A DNA stretch of 64,000 nt from Streptomyces sp. NBC_00190 (GTDB lineage Bacteria > Actinomycetota > Actinomycetes > Streptomycetales > Streptomycetaceae): positions 5,146,001 to 5,210,000 of the forward strand of contig NZ_CP108131.1 of NCBI RefSeq assembly GCF_036203305.1. The letters are read 5' to 3'. The notes beneath the pieces were generated by a model, which saw nothing but the letters and a program-made list of their open reading frames with translations, ran no database searches and was not told the origin of the DNA. Positions 8,229 to 17,072 of this stretch are shown piece after piece (within the stretch, counting starts at the first letter, position 1; every line of letters begins with the position of its first letter). Position numbers and translations under genes: made by a program.

Positions 8229-8313
8229 CCTTGCAGAGGGTTCAACGAAGTGTAAGAGGCAAACATTCCCTACGCTAAGGAAATTTTTTCACACGCTAAC
8301 GACTGTCGTGGGG
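8229..8313 (-). promoter_or_regulatory. AT-rich promoter region of the 50-residue gene
   Basis: On the minus strand TACACT fits a -10 and TTAGCG lies 18 bases upstream. The heptamer TTAGCGT occurs twice around an AAAAAATTT run. This is one of the most AT-rich spots in the window. Confidence 0.4.
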
Positions 8314-9183
8314 CTACCGGGCGCGGGAGTCCCAGAAAGCGGCCAGCGCATCGGCTGTGACCTGCGGATTCTCCGCATTGGGGGAGTGCTCGGCCCCCTC
8401 GACGACCACACGCGACGCGCCCAAGCGGTCCGCCATGTCATCCATCAGCGGCACCGGCCACGCGTAGTCCACCGCTCCGGACAGCACCAGCTTGGGGAGC
8501 GGGACGGCCGCCAGTTCGGCGACCCGGTCCGGCTCCGAGAGCAGCACCCGGCCCGTCGTGATCAACTGCTCGGGCACGGTGGCCAGCCACCGCCCGCGCA
8601 GGAAGGCCGCCAGTTCGGGGGAGTCGGGGACGGCATCCTCCGGGTCCTGCGCGCGCATGGCCGCCCACACCGCCGGCATGCTTTCGGCGGGCGGCATCTC
8701 GCGCAGTGACTCCAGCGCGGCCACCAGCAGCTTCGTGCGCGCCTGCTGCTCTTCCGAGATCGCGGCGGGCCCGCTGCTCATCAAGGTCAGCGAGGCGAAG
8801 GGCGCCGGATCGCGCAGCACGGCCGCGCGCGAGATCAGCCCGCCGAGCGAGTGGCCGACCAGGTGCAGGGGGCCCTCGCCCAGGGCGTGGGCCTGCGCGA
8901 GGACGTCCAGCGCCAGCTCCTCCAGGGTATACGCCGACTCCTCGCGCGGCCCCGGGGTCTCGTACTGGCCGCGCCCGTCCACCGCGACCACCCGGTACCC
9001 GGCGGCGGTCAGCGGCTCCAGGAGGGCGATGAAGTCCTCCTTGCTCCCCGTGAAACCGGGGACCAGCAGAGCGGTGCCACGGGCGCCCCCGCCCGCCTCG
9101 TGCACGGCGAAGTCGCCACGGGCGGTCGGGAGGCGGCGGGCGCGGGCGGCGGACGGCAGGGTGAGGCGCGGCGGCTTGCTCAT
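8314..9183 (-). CDS. Alpha/beta hydrolase
   Basis: The 289-residue protein has the alpha/beta-hydrolase order: oxyanion strand LLVPGFTGSKEDF, nucleophile elbow GHSLGG (Ser near residue 117), an acidic loop before SGAVDYAWPVP, and a C-terminal His in VEGAEHSPN. Substrate is unknown. TAACCT ends 6 nt before ATG 9183, so translation is probably leaderless. Confidence 0.88.
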   Translation of the reverse strand: MSKPPRLTLPSAARARRLPTARGDFAVHEAGGGARGTALLVPGFTGSKEDFIALLEPLTAAGYRVVAVDGRGQYETPGPREESAYTLEELALDVLAQAHALGEGPLHLVGHSLGGLISRAAVLRDPAPFASLTLMSSGPAAISEEQQARTKLLVAALESLREMPPAESMPAVWAAMRAQDPEDAVPDSPELAAFLRGRWLATVPEQLITTGRVLLSEPDRVAELAAVPLPKLVLSGAVDYAWPVPLMDDMADRLGASRVVVEGAEHSPNAENPQVTADALAAFWDSRAR

Positions 9184-9189
9184 GGCCCG

Positions 9190-9195
9190 AGGTTA
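9190..9195 (-). promoter_or_regulatory. -10 box of a leaderless promoter
   Basis: TAACCT lies 6 nt before ATG 9183 on the minus strand. Confidence 0.5.
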
Positions 9196-9230
9196 CCGGC
9201 CCGTACGAAGCGCTCCGGCGGGGGTACGCC

Positions 9231-9267
9231 GATGGCCCGGCCCCCTCGGACAGGGGGCCGGGCCATC
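9231..9267 (-). terminator. Terminator of the DEAD-box helicase gene
   Basis: A perfect 16-bp stem (9231-9246 with 9252-9267) and 5-nt loop lie just after the helicase stop. Confidence 0.8.
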
Positions 9268-9276
9268 GGGCCGTGC

Positions 9277-11310
9277 TTACGCCTCGGGCGCGGCCGCGGC
9301 CTTGCGGGTGCGGGTGCGCTTCGGCTTGGCCGGAGCGTCCTCGGCCGCCGCGGCGGCCGGAGCCTCCGGGGCGACTTCCGCGACCTTGCGGGTGCGGGTG
9401 GTGCGGCGGGCCTTGACCGGCTCCACGGGCGGAGCCATCTGGAAGTCAGGCTCCGGGTCGGCTGCGACGACCTTGCGCGGGCGCACAGCGCGGCGGGGCT
9501 TCTCCGGGGCTTCCTCGACCGGGGCGACCGGGGTCACCGGGGCGGCCTCCGCGACCTTGCGGGTCCGGGTGCGCTTCGGCGTCGCCGGAGCCTCCTCGGC
9601 CACCGCGGCCGGGGCCGGGGTCGGGGCCTCGACCACGGCCGCCTCGGCGACAGCGGCGACGGCCTTGCGGGTGCGGGTGCGCTTCGGCTTGACCGGAGCC
9701 TCCACAGCGGCCTCGGCGACCGCGACGGCCACCGGGGCCTCGACCACGGCGACCGGAGTCACCACGGCGGCCTCGTCCACCGCGGCGGCGGGCGCCGGGA
9801 CGACCGCGGCACCGGCGGCCACGCGGGTCCGGCGACGGCGCGGCCTGCGCGGCTCGTCGGCGGCCGGAGCCTCGGCCACGGGCGTGACGGCGGCGGACTC
9901 GGCGCCGAGCTCGGACCCGCCCCGCGTACGGCGGCGCTGACGCGGCGTACGGGTACGGGCCGGACGCTCCTCGGCCACCACGGCGGCCGCGGCCGGGCCG
10001 GAGCGGCCACCGCGGCCACCGCGGCCACCGGTCTCGCCCAGGTCCTCAAGGTCCTCGGCCTTCAGGCCGGCCCGCGTGCGCTCGGCGCGCGGCAGGACGC
10101 CCTTGGTGCCGGCCGGGATGTTCATCTCCTCGAACAGGTGCGGGGACGTGGAGTACGTCTCGACCGGGTCGTGGAAGTCCAGCTCCAGCGCCTTGTTGAT
10201 CAGCTGCCAGCGCGGGATGTCGTCCCAGTCGACCAGGGTGACGGCGATGCCCTTGTTGCCCGCGCGGCCGGTGCGGCCCACGCGGTGCAGGAAGGTCTTC
10301 TCGTCCTCCGGCGTCTGGTAGTTGATGACGTGGGTGACACCCTCCACATCGATGCCGCGCGCGGCGACGTCGGTGCACACCAGCACGTCGACCTTGCCGT
10401 TGCGGAACGCGCGCAGCGCCTGCTCACGCGCGCCCTGGCCCAGGTCGCCGTGGACGGCGCCGGACGCGAAACCGCGCTTCTCCAGCTGCTCGGCGATGTC
10501 CGCCGCCGTGCGCTTGGTGCGGCAGAAGATCATGGCCAGGCCACGGCCCTCGGCCTGCAGGATGCGGGAGACCAGCTCCGGCTTGTCCATGTTGTGCGCA
10601 CGGAAGACGTGCTGCTTGATGTTGGCGACGGTCACGCCCTCGCCCTCGGGCGAGGTGGCGCGGATGTGCGTCGGCTGCGTCATGTACCGGCGGGCCAGGC
10701 CGATGACCGCGCCCGGCATGGTCGCCGAGAACAGCATGGTCTGACGCTTCGGCGGCAGGTAGTTGATGATCTTCTCGACGTCGGGCAGGAAGCCCAGGTC
10801 GAGCATCTCGTCGGCCTCGTCCAGGACCAGGGCCCGGACGTGCGACAGGTCGAGCTTCTTCTGGCCGGCCAGGTCGAGCAGGCGGCCCGGGGTGCCGACG
10901 ATGATGTCGACGCCCTTCTTGAGCGCCTCGACCTGGGGCTCGTACGCGCGGCCGCCGTATATGGCGAGCACGCGGACGTTGCGGACCTTGCCGGCGGTCA
11001 GGAGGTCGTTGGTGACCTGGGTGCACAGCTCGCGGGTGGGAACCACCACGAGGGCCTGCGGGGCGTCGGTCAGCTGCTCGGGCTTGGCCCGGCCCGCCTC
11101 GACGTCCGCGGGGACGGTGACCCGCTCCAGCAGCGGAAGGCCGAAACCGAGCGTCTTGCCGGTTCCGGTCTTGGCCTGGCCGATGACGTCCGTGCCGGAA
11201 AGGGCGACGGGGAGGGTCATCTCCTGGATCGGGAAGGGGGACACAATGCCGACGGCCTCAAGGGCTTCGGCCGTCTCGGGAAAGATCCCGAGGTCTCGGA
11301 ACGTAGTCAG
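9277..11310 (-). CDS. DEAD-box RNA helicase, probable CTG start
   Basis: The 677-residue protein carries the Q motif (GIVSPFPIQ), Walker A AKTGTGKT, PTRELCTQV, DEAD (VLDEADEMLDLGF), SAT, and the helicase C motifs TDVAARGIDVEG and HRVGRTGRAG. The tail (about 420-677) is Ala/Pro/Glu-rich with repeated basic RTRTRK blocks that probably bind RNA. The first ordinary start, GTG 11244, lies inside the Q motif and would remove the conserved TTFRDLGIF segment. The in-frame region back to a TAG has no ATG, GTG or TTG, only CTG 11310, with AGAGG 8 nt before it. Such helicases remodel RNA in ribosome assembly, decay and cold adaptation. Confidence 0.85.
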   Translation of the reverse strand: MTTFRDLGIFPETAEALEAVGIVSPFPIQEMTLPVALSGTDVIGQAKTGTGKTLGFGLPLLERVTVPADVEAGRAKPEQLTDAPQALVVVPTRELCTQVTNDLLTAGKVRNVRVLAIYGGRAYEPQVEALKKGVDIIVGTPGRLLDLAGQKKLDLSHVRALVLDEADEMLDLGFLPDVEKIINYLPPKRQTMLFSATMPGAVIGLARRYMTQPTHIRATSPEGEGVTVANIKQHVFRAHNMDKPELVSRILQAEGRGLAMIFCRTKRTAADIAEQLEKRGFASGAVHGDLGQGAREQALRAFRNGKVDVLVCTDVAARGIDVEGVTHVINYQTPEDEKTFLHRVGRTGRAGNKGIAVTLVDWDDIPRWQLINKALELDFHDPVETYSTSPHLFEEMNIPAGTKGVLPRAERTRAGLKAEDLEDLGETGGRGGRGGRSGPAAAAVVAEERPARTRTPRQRRRTRGGSELGAESAAVTPVAEAPAADEPRRPRRRRTRVAAGAAVVPAPAAAVDEAAVVTPVAVVEAPVAVAVAEAAVEAPVKPKRTRTRKAVAAVAEAAVVEAPTPAPAAVAEEAPATPKRTRTRKVAEAAPVTPVAPVEEAPEKPRRAVRPRKVVAADPEPDFQMAPPVEPVKARRTTRTRKVAEVAPEAPAAAAAEDAPAKPKRTRTRKAAAAPEA

Positions 11311-11682
11311 GGTGCTGCCTCTTCTGTGAGACGCGGCGCGAGGCGGCGAGGGGGGTCGTACCGTGCCGGGCTTGCAGTACTACGACGTACATACGAAGCT
11401 GCGCGGGACCACTAAGCCTTCGCTCAAGCGCTTGTGCCGCTGAGGGGGCCCCTCAAGGGTGGCGGCACATGAACGCACGCACCACGCAGAGGGCGGGTCG
11501 GTTGGAGCCGATCGGGCCACCGACCGGGCATCCTCATTCGGATGGCCCGCCGAGTTTCCGGCAGGCGCATTACCACTGTACCCCGGAATCGCGCAGCTGT
11601 GTCGGGCGAATTCACCGGCCCGGCCCGTTTACGTGGACGGACCGTGTGGATGTGTGGTGGCGTGGAGCGTCTGCCGGACGGC

Positions 11683-11688
11683 TATTGT
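11683..11688 (+). promoter_or_regulatory. -10 box of a leaderless promoter
   Basis: TATTGT ends 7 nt before ATG 11696. Confidence 0.45.
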
Positions 11689-11695
11689 GCGGAGC

Positions 11696-12454
11696 ATGTC
11701 GACCGTTGAAAACGCCTCGCCCGCCGACGACGGCGCCCCCGCCGAAGCCTCGGGCATCGCCGCCCAGGACTGGGCGACCGCCTCTGCCTCGCCGCAGTAC
11801 CGGGCCGCCGTCGTGGACCTGCTCGGCGCGCTCGCGTACGGCGAGCTCGCGGCCTTCGAGCGCCTCGCGGAGGACGCGAAGCTCGCGCCCACCCTCGACG
11901 ACAAGGCCGAGCTCGCCGCCATGGCCTCCGCCGAGTTCCACCACTTCGAGCAGCTGCGCGACCGGCTCGCGGCGATCGACGCCGAGCCCACCGCCGCCAT
12001 GCAGCCCTTCGCCAAGGGCGTGGACGACTTCCACCGCCAGACCGCGCCGTCGGACTGGCTGGAAGGCCTGGTCAAGGCGTACGTGGGCGACTCGATCGCC
12101 AGCGACTTCTACCGCGAGGTGGCCAGCCACCTGGACACCGACACCCGCGCCCTCGTGCTCGGCGTGCTCGACGACACCGGCCACGGCAACTTCGCCGTGG
12201 AGAAGGTGCGCGCGGCCATCGAGGCGGACCCGCGCTGCGGCGGCCGCCTCGCGCTGTGGGCACGCCGGCTGATGGGCGAGGCCCTCTCGCAGGCCCAGCG
12301 CGTGGTCGCCGAGCGCGACGCGCTGTCCACCATGCTGGTCGGCGGCGTCGACGGCATGGCCGCGGGCTTCGACCTCGCCGCCGTCGGCGAGATGTTCACC
12401 CGGATCACCAAGGCGCACACCAAGCGGATGGCGGCCCTCGGCCTCGCCGCCTAG
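11696..12454 (+). CDS. Ferritin-like (MiaE-like) protein
   Basis: The 252-residue all-helical protein has two copies of a diiron-type motif: ALAYGELAAFERLAEDA and ASAEFHHFEQL (E-x-x-H), then SIASDFYREVASHL and GHGNFAVEKV. This resembles the ferritin-like domain of MiaE-type tRNA hydroxylases. No proof of a tRNA substrate exists here. ATG 11696 is preferred to upstream in-frame codons because TATTGT ends 7 nt before it, giving a leaderless or near-leaderless mRNA, and because the N-terminus then matches the domain size. Confidence 0.78.
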   Translation: MSTVENASPADDGAPAEASGIAAQDWATASASPQYRAAVVDLLGALAYGELAAFERLAEDAKLAPTLDDKAELAAMASAEFHHFEQLRDRLAAIDAEPTAAMQPFAKGVDDFHRQTAPSDWLEGLVKAYVGDSIASDFYREVASHLDTDTRALVLGVLDDTGHGNFAVEKVRAAIEADPRCGGRLALWARRLMGEALSQAQRVVAERDALSTMLVGGVDGMAAGFDLAAVGEMFTRITKAHTKRMAALGLAA

Positions 12455-12473
12455 GCGCCCGTCCTCCCCTGCA

Positions 12474-12525
12474 CACGTACGTCGGCCCCGGCGCGGAATC
12501 CTCCGCGCCGGGGCCGACGTACGTG
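12474..12525. terminator. Very long bidirectional terminator
   Basis: A perfect 24-bp stem with a 4-nt loop (ATCC) lies between convergent genes ending at 12454 and 12564. Confidence 0.85.
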
Positions 12526-12563
12526 AACGATCAGGAGCCCGGATCAGGGGCCGGGATCAGGGG

Positions 12564-12866
12564 TCAGCCCCGCGACGGGAGCGAAAACGGAGTCCTGTGC
12601 GAGGGCCTGCGGGGCCCGGCGGCCGGCCGGAGGAGCAGGGACAGGACCACGGCCGACACCAGCACGGCCCCGACGAAGGTCGCGGTCAGCGTGTTGTGTC
12701 CGGGGCCGAGCGCGAAGTGCGTCAGATAGGCCCCGAAGAGCGCCCCGAGCACTCCGCTGACCAGCACCACCCTCCGGTCGGGCAGCCGGCTGGCGAGCAC
12801 CCGGGCGGCCGTAGCAGACAGGGCCAGCCCCAGCAGGGCCGAGCCGAACGTCTCCATCAGCAGCAT
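12564..12866 (-). CDS. Small integral membrane protein
   Basis: The 100-residue protein has three hydrophobic stretches (ALLGLALSATAARVL, VVLVSGVLGALFGAYLTHFAL, ATFVGAVLVSAVVLSLLL) and a basic Arg/Ser-rich tail. It resembles the GlsB/YeaQ/YmgE class in size and layout only. ATG 12866 is chosen for its GGGAGGG site 4-5 nt upstream. Function unknown. Confidence 0.7.
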   Translation of the reverse strand: MLLMETFGSALLGLALSATAARVLASRLPDRRVVLVSGVLGALFGAYLTHFALGPGHNTLTATFVGAVLVSAVVLSLLLRPAAGPRRPSHRTPFSLPSRG

Positions 12867-12930
12867 GGGGTCCCTCCCATACGTCGGGGCATACCGAATC
12901 ACTGCGGTCCTACCCGAAGCGGAGGAAAGG

Positions 12931-12966
12931 GAAACGGCCTGGTGGATTCAACCACCAGGCCGTTTC
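12931..12966 (-). terminator. Terminator of the DUF3107 gene
   Basis: A perfect 15-bp stem (GAAACGGCCTGGTGG and its complement) with a 6-nt loop lies 33 bases beyond the DUF3107 stop; arm ends are A/T-rich. Confidence 0.8.
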
Positions 12967-12998
12967 ACACAGTTCTCGGCACGTCACGTGCCGCCGCG

Positions 12999-13226
12999 TC
13001 AGAGCGCGCCGAAACCGACCTTGCGCGCGCTGGGCTCGCCCAGGTCGACGTACGACAGGCGGTCGGACGGCACCAGGACCTTGCGGCCCTTGGTGTCGGT
13101 GAGGCTGAGCAGCGGCGCCTTGCCGGACAGCGCGGCGGCGACGATGGACTCCAGCTCCTCGGCGCTCAGGTCGCTCTCCAGCACGATCTCCCGGGGTGCG
13201 TGCTGCACGCCGATCTTGACCTCCAC
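12999..13226 (-). CDS. DUF3107 protein
   Basis: The 75-residue acidic/basic protein opens VEVKIGVQHAPREIVLESD and ends RKVGFGAL. This is the DUF3107 family, small actinobacterial proteins of unknown role often found beside TetR regulators and DNA-repair helicases. GTG 13226 has GGAGG 9 nt upstream. TAATGT (13282-13287, minus strand) is a likely -10. Confidence 0.85.
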   Translation of the reverse strand: MEVKIGVQHAPREIVLESDLSAEELESIVAAALSGKAPLLSLTDTKGRKVLVPSDRLSYVDLGEPSARKVGFGAL

Positions 13227-13343
13227 GGCTTTGTCCCTCCGACGATCCGGTTCGCGCGATCAGCCGCGCCATACGCGGTCCACATTAGCCCGGAGAGGGG
13301 ACGCGGACCGCGCGGAGCGGACATGCTCGCAGCGAACAGCTGC

Positions 13344-13982
13344 TCAGCCCTCGGTGCCGTGCAGCGGGAATCCGGCGATACCGCGCCACGCGAGCGAGGT
13401 CAGCAGGCCGACCGCCGTGTCCCGGGCGACCGGGCTCTCGCTCGACAGCCAGTACCGGGCCACCACCTGCGAGACCCCGCCCAGGCCCACGGCCAGCAGC
13501 ATCGACTCGTCCTTCGACAGGCCCGTGTCCTCGGCGATGACGTCGGAGATGGCTTCCGCGCACTGGAGCGAGACCCGGTCGACGCGCTCGCGCACCGCCG
13601 GCTCGTTCGTCAGGTCGGACTCGAAGACGAGCCGGAAGGCGCCGCCCTCGTCCTCCACGTACGCGAAGTACGCGTCCATCGTGGCGGCCACGCGCAGCTT
13701 GTTGTCGGTCGTCGACGCGAGCGCGGTGCGCACGGCGAGCAGCAGGGCCTCGCAGTGCTGGTCCAGCAGCGCCAGGTAGAGGTCGAGCTTGCCGGGGAAG
13801 TGCTGGTACAGCACCGGCTTGCTCACTCCGGCCCGCTCGGCGATGTCGTCCATGGCCGCAGCGTGGTAACCCTGCGCGACGAAAACCTCCTGCGCCGCGC
13901 CCAGGAGCTGATTGCGCCGGGCTCGGCGCGGCAGTCGCGTGCCCCGCGGACGCGCTGCCTCGGTCTGCTCGATGGCTGTCAC
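13344..13982 (-). CDS. TetR-family transcriptional regulator
   Basis: The first 60 residues contain the TetR helix-turn-helix: RRNQLLGAAQEVFVAQGY, MDDIAERAGVSKPVLYQHFPGKLDLY. The remaining helical part is the ligand/dimer domain. The ligand is unknown. GTG 13982 is favoured over the upstream in-frame ATG because GGAGG lies 4 nt before it. Product 212 residues. Confidence 0.9.
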   Translation of the reverse strand: MTAIEQTEAARPRGTRLPRRARRNQLLGAAQEVFVAQGYHAAAMDDIAERAGVSKPVLYQHFPGKLDLYLALLDQHCEALLLAVRTALASTTDNKLRVAATMDAYFAYVEDEGGAFRLVFESDLTNEPAVRERVDRVSLQCAEAISDVIAEDTGLSKDESMLLAVGLGGVSQVVARYWLSSESPVARDTAVGLLTSLAWRGIAGFPLHGTEG

Positions 13983-14108
13983 GCCGCCTCCCACTTTCTC
14001 TAAGAACACAGTGCCCCATGCGCCGCGCCGCCATCGTACTTTTCGGTAACCGAATCTGGTGGGTTCAGGCCGACTTTTCTCGCGGTACGGACCGGTCGGA
14101 TGCGCTGG

Positions 14109-14327
14109 TCAGCGGTAGTCGTCGTCGTCCAGTGGCACCACCCGCGCCTGCTCGACCGCGTCGCCGTCGGTGGCCTCGCCGCGCTCCACACCGGTGACCC
14201 GGTCGTCGTCCTCCGACGGCCCCACCTCGGTCAGCTGCTCCGCGAGGTCCGCCTCCGGGGCCTCGGCGTCGATGGATTCGGGAAACGGCTCCCGGAAGGT
14301 ATCCGGCTCCGCAGGGTCGACAGTCAT
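14109..14327 (-). CDS. Small acidic hypothetical protein
   Basis: The 72-residue product is dominated by Asp and Glu (ends VVPLDDDDYR) with no predicted domain or membrane segment. A GAGGGGAG site lies close before ATG 14327 and third-position GC is high, so it is probably real. Function unknown. Confidence 0.6.
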   Translation of the reverse strand: MTVDPAEPDTFREPFPESIDAEAPEADLAEQLTEVGPSEDDDRVTGVERGEATDGDAVEQARVVPLDDDDYR

Positions 14328-14444
14328 ACCACTCCCCTCGCTTCCTTCTTCACCTATGAGCCTAGGAGGATCGCGGATACCCCGCTATGCGGATCCGCAT
14401 GCGTTTGTGACGGCGAACACAAGAAGTGGAGTGTGATCGTCTCG

Positions 14445-14450
14445 TAACAT
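14445..14450 (+). promoter_or_regulatory. -10 box of a leaderless promoter
   Basis: TAACAT ends 7 nt before ATG 14458. Confidence 0.45.
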
Positions 14451-14457
14451 TGCCCGC

Positions 14458-15426
14458 ATGTCTTCGACCGAGCTGCCCGGCGTACGGTCCACCGCCGAGC
14501 CGGCCTCCCTGGCGGGAGCCGTCCGAGTGGCCGACGGAGAGCAGCTGCGCACCGTCGCGCTGCCCGGGCTGGAACTGGCCGTCCGGGTGCGCCCGCCCGT
14601 GCGCACGGATCTGCCGCCCGCGCTGTTCGTCCACGGACTCGGCGGTTCCTCGCAGAACTGGTCGGATCTCATGACGCGGCTGGCGGACACCGTCGACGGC
14701 GAGGCCCTCGACCTGCCCGGCTTCGGCTGGTCCCCGCCGCCCGCCGACCGGGACTACTCCGTCACCGCGTTCGCCCGCGTGGTCATCCGGCACCTCGACG
14801 CCGCCGGGAGCGGACCGGTCCACCTGATCGGGAACTCCCTCGGCGGCGCCGTCTCCACCCGGGTCGCGGCCGTGCGGCCCGACCTCGTGCGCACGCTGAC
14901 CCTGGTCTCGCCCGCCCTGCCCGAGCTGCGGGTGCAGCGGGCCGCCGTGCCGACCGCACTGCTCGCCGTACCCGGGATGGGCGCGATGCTGGGGCGGCTG
15001 GCGCAGGGGCTGACCGCCGAACAGCGCACCCGAGGAGTGACGGAGCTCTGCTACGGGGACCCCGCACGGGTGACACCGGAGGGCTTCCGTGACGCCGTGG
15101 AGGAGATGGAGCGGCGGATGGCCCTGCCGTACTTCTGGGAGTCCCTGAGCCGTTCCTCGCGCGGAATCGTCGACGCCTACACCCTCGGCGGGCAGCACGG
15201 GCTGTGGCGGCAGGCGCAGCGGGTGCTCGCGCCGACGCTGCTCGTCTACGGCGGCAGGGACCAGCTGGTCTCGTACCGTATGGCGCACAAGGCCGCCGCC
15301 GCCTTCCGGGGTTCGCGGCTGCTGTGTCTGCCCGAGGCCGGGCACGTGGCGATGATGGAATACCCGGAGGTGGTGGCCGCCGCCTTCCGCGAGCTGCTCC
15401 TGGACACCGAAGACGGCAGAGGCTGA
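14458..15426 (+). CDS. Alpha/beta hydrolase
   Basis: The 322-residue enzyme shows FVHGLGGSSQNW (oxyanion loop), GNSLGG (nucleophile Ser elbow), YGGRDQLV (acid) and PEAGHVAMMEYP (catalytic His). It probably hydrolyses or transfers an ester or similar bond; the substrate is unknown. The next gene (DUF3152) begins 5 bases after its stop, so they are likely one transcript. Confidence 0.9.
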   Translation: MSSTELPGVRSTAEPASLAGAVRVADGEQLRTVALPGLELAVRVRPPVRTDLPPALFVHGLGGSSQNWSDLMTRLADTVDGEALDLPGFGWSPPPADRDYSVTAFARVVIRHLDAAGSGPVHLIGNSLGGAVSTRVAAVRPDLVRTLTLVSPALPELRVQRAAVPTALLAVPGMGAMLGRLAQGLTAEQRTRGVTELCYGDPARVTPEGFRDAVEEMERRMALPYFWESLSRSSRGIVDAYTLGGQHGLWRQAQRVLAPTLLVYGGRDQLVSYRMAHKAAAAFRGSRLLCLPEAGHVAMMEYPEVVAAAFRELLLDTEDGRG

Positions 15427-15431
15427 GAACC

Positions 15432-16823
15432 GTGGGACGACATAGTCGTAAGGACCCCGCCCCTGCTCCCGCCCCTGCCCCGGCCAGACCGGCGCCGGTG
15501 TACGAGGAACCGGTGGCGTACGAGCAGCCGTTCCCGTACGAGGACCACTTCCCGTACGAGAACCCCTCGCCGTACGAGGGCACGGGCACCGTCCCGTACG
15601 AGGAACCGCACGCCCGGCGGTGGCCCCAGCCCACCGTCACCCACCAGGGGTACGTGCCCCAGGAGCGGCCCGTTCCCGGCGGCCACCCCGAGCAGCACGA
15701 GCCCGGCGGCGCCTGGGGCGCCTCGTCCGGCTCCGTGTACGGGGACTGGCGCGGTGTCCCGCGGGCCCGGAGCGCGACCGCCCTGCTCGACACCGGCACC
15801 CCGGCGTACGGCACCCCCGCCGCGGGCTTCCCGCAGGTCGACCTGACGGAGCCCGCGCCGATGCCCGTGCCGGCACCGATGCCCGCGTCGGCGCCCGAAC
15901 CCGCCCCGGACCCCTTCACCTCCACCGGCTCGCACCGCCGCGTGCCCGGACCGCGCAAGCCGGCCGACGCCCCGGCGGAGCAGCCCGGTTCCGGCCCCGG
16001 CCCCGGCCGCAGCCGCAAGGTCCGCGCCTACACCGGCGCGGCCGCCGTGGCCGTCACCGCCGTCGTGGCCGTCGTCGTCGCGGGCCAGGTGCTGCAGCAC
16101 GGCGAGACCGCCCAGCACGGCAAGCTCACCGCCGGCGGCGAGAGCCGGGCCGACGCCCCGACCTCCCGTTCCGACGGCCGCCCGACGCCGGACGCCCCCG
16201 CGGCCGCGCCCGCGGTGGAGCTGACGTTCGAGCAGAAGATGGCCCAGCAGCTGTCGATCGACGAGAAGCTCGCCGGTCCCGGCACCTTCGACACCGTGCC
16301 CGGTGTGGCCAAGGCCCCCGGCAAGGGCAAAGTCGTGCGCTACCGGGTCGACGTGGAGCAGGGCCTGGGCCTGGACCCGCAGCTGTTCGCCGAGGCCGTC
16401 CACCGCACCCTCAACGACGACCGGAGCTGGGGCCACGGCGGCGCGAAGACCTTCGAGCGGGTGCCGGGCGGTGAGGCCGACTTCGTGATCACCCTGGCCA
16501 GTCCCGGGACCACCGGGACGTGGTGCGCCAAATCCGGGCTGGACACCACCGTCGACAACGTCTCCTGCGACTCGGCGTCCACCGACCGGGTGATGATCAA
16601 CGCGTTCCGCTGGGCCCAGGGCTCGGCCACGTACGGCCCGGACCAGATGTTCGCCTACCGCCAGATGCTCATCAACCACGAGGTCGGCCACCGGCTCGGA
16701 CACGGCCACGTGAGCTGCCGGACTCCGGGCGCGCTCGCGCCGATCATGCAGCAGCAGACCAAGTCCCTCGACATCGACGGGATCCAGTGCAAGCCCAATC
16801 CCTGGGTTTTTCCCGGGAGTTGA
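15432..16823 (+). CDS. DUF3152 zincin-like secreted/membrane protein
   Basis: The 463-residue protein begins with a low-complexity cytoplasmic region with several PYE repeats, then a single membrane helix (AAAVAVTAVVAVVVAGQVL, about residues 200-220), then an extracellular DUF3152 domain. That domain includes VEQGLGLD, DDRSWGHGG, and HEVGHRLGHGH, an HExxHxxGxxH zinc motif as in metzincins. A membrane-anchored metalloprotease fold is therefore clear, but activity is unproven. Four Cys in the last 130 residues may form disulfides. GTG 15432 follows the hydrolase gene by 5 bases. Confidence 0.85.
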   Translation: MGRHSRKDPAPAPAPAPARPAPVYEEPVAYEQPFPYEDHFPYENPSPYEGTGTVPYEEPHARRWPQPTVTHQGYVPQERPVPGGHPEQHEPGGAWGASSGSVYGDWRGVPRARSATALLDTGTPAYGTPAAGFPQVDLTEPAPMPVPAPMPASAPEPAPDPFTSTGSHRRVPGPRKPADAPAEQPGSGPGPGRSRKVRAYTGAAAVAVTAVVAVVVAGQVLQHGETAQHGKLTAGGESRADAPTSRSDGRPTPDAPAAAPAVELTFEQKMAQQLSIDEKLAGPGTFDTVPGVAKAPGKGKVVRYRVDVEQGLGLDPQLFAEAVHRTLNDDRSWGHGGAKTFERVPGGEADFVITLASPGTTGTWCAKSGLDTTVDNVSCDSASTDRVMINAFRWAQGSATYGPDQMFAYRQMLINHEVGHRLGHGHVSCRTPGALAPIMQQQTKSLDIDGIQCKPNPWVFPGS

Positions 16824-16891
16824 CCGGGCGCCGGCCGAACGCGCCGGACTTCGGACCTTCCGCCGACCGCCGTACGCCGCGGCGGGGGATC

Positions 16892-16919
16892 TTGATGTAG
16901 GGCACCCCCTTCCTAGCGT
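16892..16919 (+). promoter_or_regulatory. Promoter of the polysaccharide operon
   Basis: TTGATG (16892-16897) and TAGCGT (16914-16919) are spaced by 16 bases. They would give a leader of about 145 nt before GTG 17073. Confidence 0.5.
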
Positions 16920-17072
16920 GCTCGAACGCGAACCGTACGGGAAAGTTACGACTCTTCACCCCTTCCGGTGGCGCGACGGACAACCGTCCGCCGCGCCTTC
17001 GGTATATCCGCTTGAGTTCTTCCGCGGCGGGTCGCCGGACCGACGACGACCGCCTGGAACGGGAGATCGGGG

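Noticed and set aside
8851..11415. Plus-strand ORF of 854 residues opposite the DEAD-box helicase
   Set aside because: Antisense frame of the helicase; no domain and biased to Gly, Arg and His.
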